In this document: in pieces, positions 1 through 11,665 of the stretch
How positions within the stretch are numbered: the stretch's first letter is position 1
How the letters are laid out: every line of letters starts with the position of its first letter
Assembly (NCBI RefSeq): GCF_033118175.1
Contig: NC_083711.1
Coordinates: 46,758,001-46,822,000, forward strand
DNA length: 64,000 bases
Origin: Dama dama
Taxonomy: Eukaryota; Chordata; Mammalia; Artiodactyla; Cervidae
Direction: 5' to 3'
The notes under the pieces: model-generated
Seen by the model: only the letters and a program-made list of their open reading frames with translations
Databases searched by the model: none
What the model was told of the DNA's origin: nothing
Position numbers and translations under genes: made by a program

Positions 1-745
1 TTCTTGAAGAGGCCTCTAGTCTTTCCCATTCTATTGTTTTCCTCTATTTCTTTGCACAGATCACTTAGGAAGGCTTTCTTATCTCTCCTTGCTATTCTTT
101 GGAACTCTCCATTCAGATGGGTATATCTTTCCTTTTCCCCATTGCCTTTCGCTTCTCTTCTTTTCTCAGCTATCTGTAAGGCTTTCTCAGACAACCATTT
201 TGCCTTTTTGCATTTCTTCCTCTTGGGAATGGTCTTGATCACTGCCTCCTGTATAGTGTCACGAACCACCATCCATAGTTCTTCAGGCACTCTATCAGAT
301 CTAATCCCTGGAATCTATTTGTCACTTTCACTGTATAGTCATAAGGTATTCAATTTAGGTCATACCTGAATGGTCTAGTGGTTTTCCCTACTTTCTTCAA
401 TTTAAGTCTAAATTTGGCAATAAGGAATTCATGATCTGAGCCACAATCAGCTCCTGGCCTTGTTTTTGCTGACTGTACAGAGCTTCTTCATCTTTGACTG
501 AAAACAACATAATCAATTTGATTTTGGTATTGACCTTCTGGTGATATCCATGTGTAGAGTCGTCCCTGGTGTTGTTGGAACAGTGTGTTGGCTCTGGCCA
601 ATGCGTTCTCTTGGCAGAACTCTGTTAGCCTTTGCCTGCTTCATCTTGTACTCCAAGGCCAAATGTGACTGTTACTCCAGGTATCTCTTGTGTCCATGGG
701 GTCACAAAGAGTCAGACACAACTGAGTACACACACGTAACAGTTA
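1..745 (-). mobile_element. BovB (RTE) LINE fragment, inverted body joined to sense 3' end
   Basis: On the minus strand, bases 1-690 encode part of the BovB endonuclease-to-RT linker, with many breaks. Recognisable pieces match the second BovB copy at 45315-45907. At about 690/691 the orientation flips: 691-745 is the BovB/Bov-A 3' end in plus orientation (tccatggggtcacaaagagt). The element runs off the left edge, so its length and its target duplication cannot be checked. The copy is not functional. Confidence 0.88.
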
Positions 746-1920
746 GGCAATAATGATTGTAAGAAGAAGCACTAATAAAGCACTCATTGTCATATCAATT
801 ATGCTGGATCCACTTTACCATGTCTGACAACACCAGGAAATCAGTAGCATGTTCACAGTGAACAGCAGGATATAATTCACTCTGTTCGCTAAGAGCTTCT
901 GCATGGGAATTTTTTTTTTTTTGTAATTTTAATCCTTAATACATACAAAAGAATATTTGTAACATACATATTACTACACAAAACACCAAACATCTGGCGT
1001 ACTTCATCTTGGTGCTCTGGACAACAGAGGAGCAGCAGTAGCAAGGAGGATGTCCACAGGGATTCTTCCAAAGCCCACGGCACTCAATCCCTCTTTTCCT
1101 TGCAGGGCCCAAGGATGGGTGGGGTCTACAGGGCAGACTCTACACTGGTCTTAGCAGCAGGGTCCACCCCGAAGTGAGTGTGATCATAATGTCTACACGG
1201 ACAGCTGCTGTAACATCTGCCTTCCTTAACCTCAGAAGGCTTTACAGAGGAGGAGAGGGTCAGTGGAGTTTTGAAGGGAAGATAATGTGATTGTGAGGAA
1301 GAGCATGAGAAAATTAAAAAAAAAAAATAAAAAGGTGAGCCAATATTCAATAACAGGATGACAGATTCTGGGTTTTCTTAACAAAGACATCAACATCAGA
1401 TTTCCTAAGACAGCTCTGACTTAGTTGGCAATATCACTATGAGCCACAATTGATATCCTATGCACAGGCCTTTCTTTAAGTACAATTAAAATTTTCCCAA
1501 TACATAATAACTGAATAGGCTTGGGAGCTTCATAATTATTTCATGAAATATTTTTTAAAAACATGATATCTAATGCTAATCCACATAAAATACTATGAAA
1601 ATATGATAAATATTTTATAAGTTCATATACAATAAAAATATCAGCATATTGGTTACCAACTTAGAAATATTTTTGATTGACAGCACTGGTTATTCCTGAG
1701 ACTACAGACTGTGAAAGAGATTTAGATTTTCCTCCAATTAATAGTCAGCTTTGTGATCTTGAATATATTGGAAAAGACTCTCAGCGGTGTTAGTATCTAT
1801 CACAAGAGTATAATGTGAACTACATTAGCTGCAGGGTATAAGTTTTGTCCACTTGAAGCCATTTACTCCTGAGGGAAGGGATACTTGACTGCCTGTATTT
1901 ATTCTAACTCAAGAATGCAT

Positions 1921-2038
1921 GGAGTAGGAAATGGTAACTCACTCCAGTATTCTTGCCTGGGAAATCCCATGAACAGAGGAGCCTGGCATGGGGTCACAAA
2001 GAGTTGGACATGACTGATTGACTAACACTTTCACTTTT
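1921..2038 (+). mobile_element. Bov-A SINE, 5'-truncated
   Basis: This is the Bov-A core in sense orientation (actccagtattcttgcctgg, then the gagttggacatgactga end). The tRNA-like head is missing. It is intronic and antisense to DCBLD2. Confidence 0.88.
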
Positions 2039-4607
2039 CTTTCAACAAAGCATAAAGCACTATAACTAATTATATTTATTTACCAAAAGGAAGAAAATAC
2101 ATGAAGTAAGACAATGTAGACCTACAGATTCTCCTCCTTTATTTGCTCTGAAACTCTTTTAAATAACAAACCCCCCAGAGCCTGAAGGGACATGACACCA
2201 TGCTTTCCAACTCTCACTCTGTCAGCAACCTTGCATTGTAGGTGTACAGTCAGTCACTTCATTCAAGAGCTACAGTACCAGGGACAAGGTTCACCTTTCT
2301 ACTAGATTCTCGTGTCAGTGTTATTGTGTGACCTTGGGCATGATTCCTTCTTTCCACAATAGGAACCTGGCACTGATTTGTACAATCTGCAATGCAGTGT
2401 CAGGGAAATTTACATGTATCATAAAATGTAATTTATCATGATTGAGAGTCTGACATTAGTAACTAATATTTACTAAGTGGGAGATAACTCATGTAGTATT
2501 TTACATCTAATTTCCTTTAGCATACTGAGAGTAGAGTAAATCTTAAGTTTCTCCTAGAAAGATTATTAATACATCACCATCTATGGAAGCTGAGTCCACA
2601 ACAGGAGCTCAGGGAAAATTTTCTCAGATGGAAATATTAAAAAAAAAAAAAAAAAAGTTTTTAAACAGACAATGTAGGCATGGCTCAGCTGCCTAAGCAG
2701 TAAGTGATACAGTTGAATAGACCACAAACTACTTATGGATAAATCAAATCCTCTTCACACCTAAATGCCTCTATACTAAAAAATGAATTATAAGACATAT
2801 TAAAAGACATTATAAGACATGTTAAAATAACATAAGACATTGTATATTAAAATATAAAAGACATTTAAAATATTAAAAATTATAAGACATTAAAATTCTT
2901 TTGTAATCTAGTATCGAGGACACTCATAATATCTAGTAAGAGTAGTAGTGAATGAATTTGTCCCCTGGATGGCACAAGTCAGCACAAATACATACGCAGC
3001 CCCTTCAAAGCACTTCTAACTTACTAAAAAGAAAAAAAAACAAAAACAAAACCCAAACCACCTAGAAAACACTTAAAATCATCAAGGTGCTCTTCAGGTT
3101 ATCTGTCAGCTTGAAATAAACTTTATCTTACAAAGATAAACTGCCTCTTTGGGTTACACCATCTTAACAAACTAATTCTGTTTATAAATGCTCTTTCTCT
3201 GCGAAACTGGTAAAAACTTTATTCATCAGCACCTTTGTTCTACAAACTGACAACAAAATACATGTATTTTTCTGCATGTGTACACACAAACACCATGCAC
3301 ACTGATTTGTGTACAAGGACAAAGTTTAAAATATGCATGTAAATTGAGACTTCATTAATGAAATCTTACTGAATAGTTTAAAAGTTTTAAACTGCTTGCC
3401 AGATACAACAGAAACTAGGTACACAACAGAAAAACTAAAAACAGAAACGCAGCTAACACAGTCCTCAAAACAGAAAGGATCCTATAAAATTACTGTGCAG
3501 TTAAGGTAGCAAACAATCCAAGGAATTCATGCTCTATTTTCAAAACCAAAAAGATGCCAAGCAGGGAAAAAAAAACAACAACAACCAGTTACAGAAATCT
3601 GGACTCTGTTAGAAAGGAGCTCTCTATTCTGCCCCTATGTTTTATTTATAAGTTAATACAATCTGATGTAAGATGGAAGAAATGGAAAATATCTGAAAAA
3701 AAAAAATGTAGTTAAAGAATGTAGCAATTAAAACTTTTTATACAATTGCTGTTAATTCTAAAAATAATCTAACATATAGCAACAATAACCCTGTCAAGTG
3801 GGAATATTTGCCAGGCTCAGCTGTTCCCAAGCCTTACGCACACTGTCATCAGATTCAAAGGTGTTGGCGGACAATGAATAAACAAGTGTTTATGAATTCC
3901 ACTTAGGGAATATGTTAATATATCTTCACTGGATTACTTTATTTCACATGAAATTTTAAACTAGCTCCTGTTTCTTTCTAAGAAAAAAAAAAAAAAAAGG
4001 CAAACTTTGACCACTATAAAACTCTGGATTGATGAAATCTGAAGTAATAAGCTTTAACATTACTTTTTAAGTGATAATTCACGTTCTAAAAAAGGAATAT
4101 CAGAATATCACTTTTCAGCTGGCCATGTACCTAGATATGTGTACACACAGAGTCACACACACAGACAGCTAATTGATGGCACATAACAAAGAGAGGCTGC
4201 CTTAAAAGACCTGAAGTTATTGATGCAAATGTGGATGTCTTCTGAGCTCATTATTCAGTAACTAAAATTACCTAAAAAATTATTGCCCAGAGTCATCCCA
4301 GAAATGTTGAGCTTTACTTAGAAACCAGCTAATGTTGAACAGATTCAAAACTAGGAATTGAGAGCACTCATCTATAAAATTTATTTTATTTTCAAGTCCT
4401 GTGGTAAATGTTGTTTTTTACATTTACATTTTAGGATAAAAATGTCAGCATCATTTATCATTCTGGATTAAAAGATCTAAGTGCATCTGGACCTGTGCAA
4501 GGCTGGCTGTGCCTCTCTCGGTAAGACCAGCAGTAATAAGGAGTTCTCTCTACAGAACTTCTAACCCCAGGATACCTCAGAATCCACGAACATCTTCAAC
4601 TGTCAGA

Positions 4608-4820
4608 AAAGGAAAAAGTGTTAGTTGCTCAGTCATGTCTGACTCTTTGCAACCCCATGGACTGTAGCCTGCCAGGCTCCTCTGTCCATGGACTCCTCCA
4701 GGCCAGAATACTGGAGTGGGTTGCCATTTCCTTCTCCAGGGGATCTTGTAGACCTGGGATTGAAACCTGGTCTCCTGCATTGCAGGCAGATTCTTTACTG
4801 CCTGAGCAACCAGGGAATCC
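4608..4820 (-). mobile_element. Bov-tA SINE, full length, with 14-bp target duplication
   Basis: This is a complete Bov-tA in minus orientation: the tRNA-derived head at the right end, the Bov-A tail at the left. Perfect flanking duplications cttcaactgtcaga occur at 4594-4607 and 4821-4834, which fixes the insertion limits. The start of the next Bov copy lies only about 40 bp away in the opposite orientation. Confidence 0.93.
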
Positions 4821-4861
4821 CTTCAACTGTCAGATAAGAATTTCAATTTCAGAAAGTCTAG

Positions 4862-5012
4862 TTCAATCCCTAGGTTGGGACGATCCCCTGGAAGACGAAA
4901 TGGCAACCCACTCCAGTATTCTTGCCTGGAGAATCCCATGGACAGAGGAGACTGGAGGGCTACAGTCCATAGGGTTGCAAAGAGTCGAACATGACTGAAG
5001 TGACTTAACATA
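4862..5012 (+). mobile_element. Bov-A SINE, head truncated
   Basis: This is the Bov-A core and 3' end in plus orientation, beginning at the atccctaggttgggacgatc segment. It forms an inverted pair with the SINE at 4608-4820. Confidence 0.9.
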
Positions 5013-5502
5013 CATGCCAAGTCAGAGTAGAACCACCAATCTTCTAATTATCACTGAAGTGCTGATTCATATATTTTTCCGTCTTTCTATGTTACTCAGT
5101 GGAAACAGGGAAACTTCCTTTCATTGGTAGATAAAATCTTTCAAACAATGACATTTACAGGTGAAAATTAAAAGTGGTAACTGGTAATGGGAAAGACTGG
5201 AAACTTCTGCTGAAAGATTTTAAAAATAACAAAGAGGAATAAGACCACAAAGTTATAAAAATTAGACCCTGAAGGGAAGAGGACACCAGGTGCAGAGCCC
5301 AACACACCACAGCAACTCAGCGCCTTACCCAAGAGGCTTCTTTGTGTCCAGAGCCTCTTACTTCAACATGAACTTGTGCAGACTGAATACTAACTCTTTG
5401 AAATGTTTCCCTGGAAAAGACACGCCTGGTTCAAAAGTCTTTAAAAAGAATTAGATTAGAATCTGGCCTAATCCCGGAGCTACTTTTATAACATGCATCG
5501 TA

Positions 5503-5650
5503 TGCATGCATGCTAAATCACTTCCTTCTAGGCTGACTCTTTGTGACCCCATGGACTACAGCCTGCCAGGCTCCTCTGTCCATGGGATTCTCTAGGCAAG
5601 AATACTGGAATGGGTTGCCATGCCCTCCTGCAGGGGATCTTCCCAAACAA
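5503..5650 (-). mobile_element. Bov-A SINE fragment
   Basis: This is a minus-orientation Bov-A tail and core (ctttgtgaccccatggacta through ccctcctgcaggggatcttcc). The tRNA-like head is absent. Confidence 0.88.
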
Positions 5651-5689
5651 GATCTCTTAATTTGATCATCTCTGATCCAGAGTCCTCTG

Positions 5690-6270
5690 AACAGCCTTTT
5701 AACTGGCCTCCTTACAATTATTTTTCCTTCTCTTTGGTCCATTCTTTACAGATCAAGGAAATGCAAAAACATAAATCCAATCATATCACTCCTCTGCTCT
5801 AATAGCTTCCATGCAATTTTTTTTTTTGGATAAAACTCTAACCCTTACATCTGCCACAAGGTCCTGAATAACGTGACGGACTTTCTATTCATTCACTTCA
5901 CCTCAGCTGAGCTGGCTGTTTCTCCAGTTCCTTCAAAGTTCCTTCCCCCACTAAGGCCTTTGCATCTGCTGTTCTCCCTACAGTGTTTGTCCTTGTTTGT
6001 CTGGAATCTCCAATTAATCCTTTGGTTCTGGGCTCAGGAGTGGTTTCTTCAAGAGAGCTTTAATCTTCATCTATCTCCTACTACCCGTACCCTCTGGCCT
6101 CTTATTGTTTGAATGTTTCCTTCATCACGCTTATTGTAACTGCAATTAAACAACCACATGTCTAATGCCTTTTTCCAACCCTGTACTGCAAATCCTATGA
6201 AGGTGTGATTGCCTCTGTCTCATTTACTGCTGTCTTCCCAGTGCCAGGAATATGGCAGGAAAAAAGGCAC
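5690..6270 (+). mobile_element. L2 LINE 3' end
   Basis: The order of segments matches the L2 3' region: a caaatccaatcatatcactc-type motif, then aaggcctttgcatctgctgt, then a region rich in ctcc/ttcc, then tactgctgtcttcccagtgc. It is ancient and non-coding. Confidence 0.75.
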
Positions 6271-7359
6271 TAAAGGGAATATAATTTTGCAATGGGCTCC
6301 TGTAAGAAGTAACGAAAAGTAATCTGTCTCATACAAAATCATGACTCTATCAATAACATATCACACTATAACATTAACAAGTCTTTGTGACACTTTAACA
6401 CATGAGGAAGCCAGTAAAGCAAGGTTTTCACCACTTTTGCATTCCCAAATACTCTCAACCTTCAACCAGGTTATCAAGCTGGGACATGTGATGTTCCTTG
6501 AAAATATTCATGGAATTCAGTGTGGCAGCTAGGTTTCCTGGATGGAAACAAACTGAGACTCTAAACCAAAGCCAACCAGCCTTCAAATGAACAAGTCATT
6601 ACAAGAAATTATGTCTGAAAGGCCACCCAAGAAGAAGTAATATGAGATTCAACCAGTGCTCTCTTGAATTTAGCCAATTCACTTCAAATAAAACAAATGC
6701 TTGATGGATGGGCAAGAACGCACAAAAAACATTAAGAAAAAGTCCAGGAGTGAGCTGTGAAATGAGGATTTCCCAAGATGATTATGACTTTGGACACTGC
6801 TACTATAAAGAAGTTCCAGATTACGGTGGATATTTCAAAAATTCTTTGGAACTGAAGATTCATCTAAAATAGTGACACAGCTATTTGAAGTTTAGCACAG
6901 ATGTATACACGTCTACAAGACACTGTTTCTGGTATCTGAGAGGACTGGAAGTTCTTAAGAAACTCTAACGTAGGACATTCAGGTCCCTTTGGATCAAAAG
7001 CTCCGTAATTTAAATATCCAATGTAAGAAACTTTTTTTTTTTTTTTAAAGAGGAGATACTTATTTTCCAGAAACTTTTAATTCAATGAATAACAGAGAAA
7101 GGGGAAAACAGGAAAATGCAGAATAAATAATTTAAACTGACCCTGCGACAAGAAACTTAAGGAGAATAAGCAGCTAATTATCTTCTATCCTCTCACCCAA
7201 TAACCCAAGACTTTCACAAAGTAAAACTGAAAAGGATAGGAAGCTTATCATTTCACTCTGTTTTCCACCTTACTCTCTTGATAGTGGGAGGGTGGACAGT
7301 GGGAAAAAACGAGATACGTGTTTGTACAGTAGTGAAAGGGTGAAACTAACATGTTTTCT

Positions 7360-7545
7360 GCCTACTGTGATGTGGGCCTAAAACACTAAACATACATTAT
7401 TAGATTTAGTCCTCACAACTAACCCACTTGCAGATGAAGCTCACCGCGGTGACATGACCGGTCAGAGGTCCCCTGGCTGGTACCTGGCACAAGACAAGCT
7501 CTGATTCCAGATGCCCAGTGCCCCTTCTACAACACCCCACTGCCT
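7360..7545 (-). mobile_element. MIR SINE
   Basis: This is a degraded minus-orientation MIR. It shows the Lys-tRNA-derived SINE core pattern (attattagatttagtcctca, then gatgaagctc...ggtcagaggtcccctggctg). Old and diverged. Confidence 0.6.
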
Positions 7546-8673
7546 TAGTCTCCTTGTTCTGTCAAATACATTAACTGTTTATTTAGCACAACATTTCCAG
7601 CTCATTTCTTCCCATTATTCCATTCAAATGAGCTTTCTTTTTCACTCTGAGGGATTCTATCACACCTTTTCCCATAGCTTAGAGATTAAGGGGAAGCAGA
7701 CCTTCCTTTACACACAGCCGCTCCCCTCTCTTATCCTCTTAATGCAACTTTTAATGAGGCACAGAGTGTATCTCAAACCCACCGCAGCCGAGAAGGAACA
7801 GCTGGCACTGCCCTGAATCATTCCCAGGCCCATTCATTCCCAGACATTCTCACACCAAGGAGGTTCTCAACAATTTTCTCATTTACACAACATAAAGTAG
7901 AGGCTAATTTTTAATTTTAAATGGCCAACCTAGTTAAGTCATTGTTGACTATCAAAATAATTATCAATTTTCTACTTTAAATGATTTCTTTCATATGCCC
8001 TTGTATTAATAAAATTAAAAAAATTTTTCTCACCACAAGAACCCAATGGCAGAGGGGAATGAACGAATGCTACAGTGACCAAAACTTGGGAGAGATTTCA
8101 TTCAAGTCCTGCATTTTAGCTTATAGAGATTTGAGTTAATTTTCCATTCTATTCCACTTAATAGTCTTGTTTTTAATTCCCCCTTCATATTGTAAACATC
8201 AACAATTTAGAAAACATCTCATGCTTATTTTGCAGTGTCTCAGAGAGCACTTTCCCCATTACCCCTGATGGTATGCAACACGCTTCTTAGGAAAGAATGG
8301 TAATATGGTTTTTAACACAGTAAGATGAAGCGGTAACCTGTGGATAATAAAGCTTTAAATTGATCATTTCAGCAACTGACAGATTTTTTAAAAGTTATTG
8401 CTTGTGCTCCAATCTTATAAAAGTGGAAAAATCAGTATTTCTTATGCTAAGGAAAGGTAAGTATACAAAAGAACTTTATGAAAAGTTAATATACTTAATT
8501 TTTAAAATTCTGAAACTGATTTAATTTTATTTGTCAGATTTATGTATGTGTTATAAACTGTTCAACCTTCCTACGCTATTCCAATCTCAGATAACAGGTA
8601 CTCAAAGAAAATACTGCATTTCTGTTTTCAGAATTTGTAAAACGTGAGAATCATCATATAAGGTGAAAATTAC

Positions 8674-8811
8674 CTTGCTTTTCTATAATTGAGTATGAAG
8701 CCAAAAATCCTCGTCCAGAAACGTGAATTCCACTCATGAACAGCACTGTGATTTCATTGCTTTTTGATTCAATTGAATGGTTCATTTGCAACCCCAGACC
8801 ACAGTATTTGC
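8674..8811 (-). CDS. DCBLD2: DCBLD2 exon 3 (end of CUB domain)
   Basis: This is a 138-nt exon, phase 1 at both ends. The acceptor is TTTCATCCTAG|G and the donor is GCAAG|GTAATT. It completes the split Gly codon left by exon 2, then reads KYCGLGLQMNHSIESK and ends with SYSIIEKQ. C152 in KYCG is the fourth CUB cysteine. N159-H-S is a candidate glycosylation site. The G left at the donor would begin the Asp codon that starts the next exon (DLITC in human), which I did not find in bases 1-8673. The LCCL and discoidin domains, the membrane segment and the cytoplasmic tail therefore lie outside the window. Substitutions relative to human as I recall it (SNEITV for GNEITL, IIEKQ for VIDKQ) are conservative. 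The small size makes the exon easy to miss, but both splice sites and the phases agree. Confidence 0.95.
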
Positions 8812-9628
8812 CTAGGATGAAAGAAAAGCAGATATTTGGTATGATTCATAAAATCAACATTATTTACGATGTAGGTAACAGAATCATAATAGTACACCAA
8901 GCTGAACAAACTAGGTATTACATTAATCTAAAATGATGACTAGAATATTACTCTGGAAAGAAAAACAAAAAACAAAAAAACAGCAAGTAATAAACTGTTC
9001 ATATGACTCAAAGGGAAAAACAGTGTATTCAGACATCACTGACTTATAATGACTCAATTCCCTGTGAAACACAAGTGACAAGGAATTAAAACAGTGACAA
9101 GGAATTAAAAAAAAATAACTTAAAGTATTTCATGTAGGCAAGTGGCTCATAAATGAACCAATGGTTAATCAGTGGTATTCTTAACATGTTTCCCATAGGG
9201 TGCCCCTAGATTCCTGAGCACAGGGACCCCTCCAAACTTTTACAGATCTTCTCAAGTTTTCTTCCAATAATTGTTAGACTTCTGTCAACCCCTTCTGTCA
9301 TGTTCAGTCCCACAGTTTTAACTATGACATGACCATTCACATTCACGCCTCTATATAGCCTTTTCCTTGAACTTCAGAAGCATATATCTAACTGCCTAGC
9401 AACTTTTACTCTTTAAGGTCTAACAGACATGTGAAAAATAACAGATCTTCCCTCAGAACAGATCTAAGTTTATTAAGATAAAAGGGAAGAAAAGAAAATA
9501 ATTGAAAGAAAAGATATTGCACCAACAACTAATAAAAATAAAAATGAGTTTTCTTATGCACAAGGTAACTTTAACAAATTCTGAATAAAAAGTTCTAAAA
9601 ATACTTTAAGTTGAGCCGTATCACTTTA

Positions 9629-9822
9629 CGGGCTTCCCTCGTAGCTCAGTTGGGAAAGAATCTGCCTGCAACGCAGGAGACCCGGGTTCAGTTCCTGGGT
9701 CAGGAAGATCCCCTGGGGAAGGAAATGGCAACCCGCTCCAGTATTCTTGCCTGGAGCCTGGTGGGCTACAGTCCATGGGGTCGCAAGAGTCGGACACGAC
9801 TTAGTGACTAAGCCACCACCAA
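9629..9822 (+). mobile_element. Bov-tA SINE, full length, with target duplication
   Basis: The tRNA-like head starts gggcttccctcgtagctcag. A B-box-like gggttcagttcct follows, then the Bov-A core and the gtcggacacgact end. Duplications atcacttta lie at 9620-9628 and 9823-9831. About 35 bp of the core are deleted relative to neighbouring copies. Confidence 0.92.
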
Positions 9823-9992
9823 ATCACTTTAACGAGAGTAATGTGTACTTCCCATAGACATCATTTTCAAAGACTATACATTATCATGTGAGTAGAAAAT
9901 GCTAAATAATTCACCTCTATCACCACCACCACCCAAACCAGAACTGGTAAGGGAGCTAAGGTCACAAGGTTGATATACAGAAGTCAATTGTG

Positions 9993-10735
9993 AAAAATAA
10001 CCTAATCAAAATGGACAGAAGACCTAAACAGGCATTTCTCTAAAGAAGACATTCCGATGGCCAACAGGCACATGAAAAGATGCTCAACACTGCTAATTAC
10101 TAGAGAAATGAGGTATCATCTCACACCTTTGATGCCATCATCAAAATTCTACAAATAATAAATGTTGGAGAGGGCGTGAAGAAAAGGGAACTCGCCTATA
10201 TTGCTGATGGGAATGTAAACTGGTGTAGCTGCTATGGAAAACGGTAAAATAAAGCTATCGTACGATCCAGCAATCCCACTCCTGGTAATATATCCATAAA
10301 AGACAAAAACTCTAACTTGAAAAGACATGTGTACCCACCCCCGCCCCGTGTTCACAAAGCACTATTTATAACAATCAAGATACAGAAGCAATCTAACTAT
10401 CCATCAACAAATGAAAGGATAAAAGAAAGATGTGGTATATATACATATATATATATACATATACATGCACATATACATACATATATATATACACACACAC
10501 AGACATACATAATGGAATATTACTCAGCCATAAAAAGCAAAACATTGCCATTTGCAGCAACATAGATGGACCTAGAGAACTAAGTCAAACAAAGACAAAT
10601 CTATGATATCATTTATACAGGGAATCTAAAAAATAATACAAATGAATTCATTACAAAATGGACTCACAGACACAGTAAACAAACTTATGGTTACCAAACG
10701 GGGGAGAGAGAGGTGGGGAGGGACAAATTACTATG
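9993..10735 (+). mobile_element. L1 LINE 3' end (ORF2 tail and 3' UTR)
   Basis: Plus-orientation L1: ORF2 C-terminal sequence with frameshifts (tggacagaagacctaaacag, ggaatattactcagccataa), then a 3' UTR ending near ggtggggagggacaaatta. An AT/AC-rich microsatellite (about 10436-10505) interrupts the ORF2 part where related L1s carry a short (TA)n. Inactive. Confidence 0.88.
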
Positions 10736-10914
10736 TTTAAAAGGGACTCAGTAATATCACTAAGAATGGATTTGCCTTTCCTTCTAAAGAAGGAAAGATT
10801 AGGACTACTTAGTCATTGCTCATTTTGATTTCAAGGGAAAGTAGCTATTTCAGCATTATTTTGTTCATGACTAAATGACAGATCCAGTATCTGCACATTT
10901 TAAGATGAATAAGG

Positions 10915-11665
10915 TTCATGTGAGAAAATGGACCTTGAGATCTTTATCTTCCTTCACACAGTCACAAAGAACTATCTGGATGGATTGAGGGTTTAAAGGT
11001 GCAGAAGGGAAAAATTAAAAGCATTTAAAGGCAAACCCTGAGAACATCTTCATAACCTGTAAGAGGGCAAAGATTTTAAAAGAGAATGCAAAAGTATTAA
11101 TACTAATCATGAAAAAAAATTAATGTGAATGTTAAAATTAAGTTAAAATTAATGTTTGCTTATCAAAAGATACCAATATAAAGGAACAAAAAGAAAAGCT
11201 ATAGAAAGAGAGAATATTTGTAACATTTATATCTAAAAAGAACCCATAACCAGAATATATAAAAGAACCCCTACAAATAAAATAATCATCCAATAGAAAA
11301 AATGCATTAAAAACTTCAAGATTCTTCACAAAAGATATTCAATGGCTAATAAACACATGAAGAGAGAACAATATCATTAGCCATTAGATAAGGCAAAGCT
11401 ACAACATGATATCAGTTCATACACACTAGAAGTGTGATAAAAGAAAAAAATAGAGAGTAATAACTAGAACTCTCCCACATTGGTGGCGGGTGTGGAATGG
11501 CACTACCACAGAGGCTCTTGGCAATATCTACCAAAGCTGACCATATGGACACTCAGGGAACCAGCAATTCCTCTCCTAGATACAGAAATGTGCATTAATG
11601 TTCACCAAAAGCTAGGTGAGAGAACATTCACAGCAAACAATTAATAACAGCCAAAAAGGGTTATT
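10915..11665 (+). mobile_element. Old L1 3' end
   Basis: A second, more diverged L1 ORF2 tail lies directly after the younger one in the same orientation. Recognisable pieces are aacacatgaagagagaacaa, the aactctcccacattggtggc hinge and ggaaccagcaattcctctcc. Numerous stops. Probably an L1M-age copy. Confidence 0.75.

Larger units (their letters stand above)
1..8673 (-). other. DCBLD2: DCBLD2 intron 3, partial
   Basis: The intron begins (in gene orientation) at the exon 3 donor and continues past the left edge of the window. I searched for the next exon, expected to start with the DLITC segment and the LCCL cysteines, and did not find it here. Apart from the repeats listed, these stretches hold nothing I can name: 746-1920, 2039-4593, 5013-5502, 6271-7359 and 7546-8673. 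Several long A-runs occur (2638-2656, 3981-3998, 7030-7046), consistent with old retroposon tails. Confidence 0.9.

Noticed and set aside
889..1083. Possible exon or repeat around the gaggagcagcagtagcaagg stretch
   Set aside because: No splice sites in a consistent frame, and it does not match the next DCBLD2 exon.
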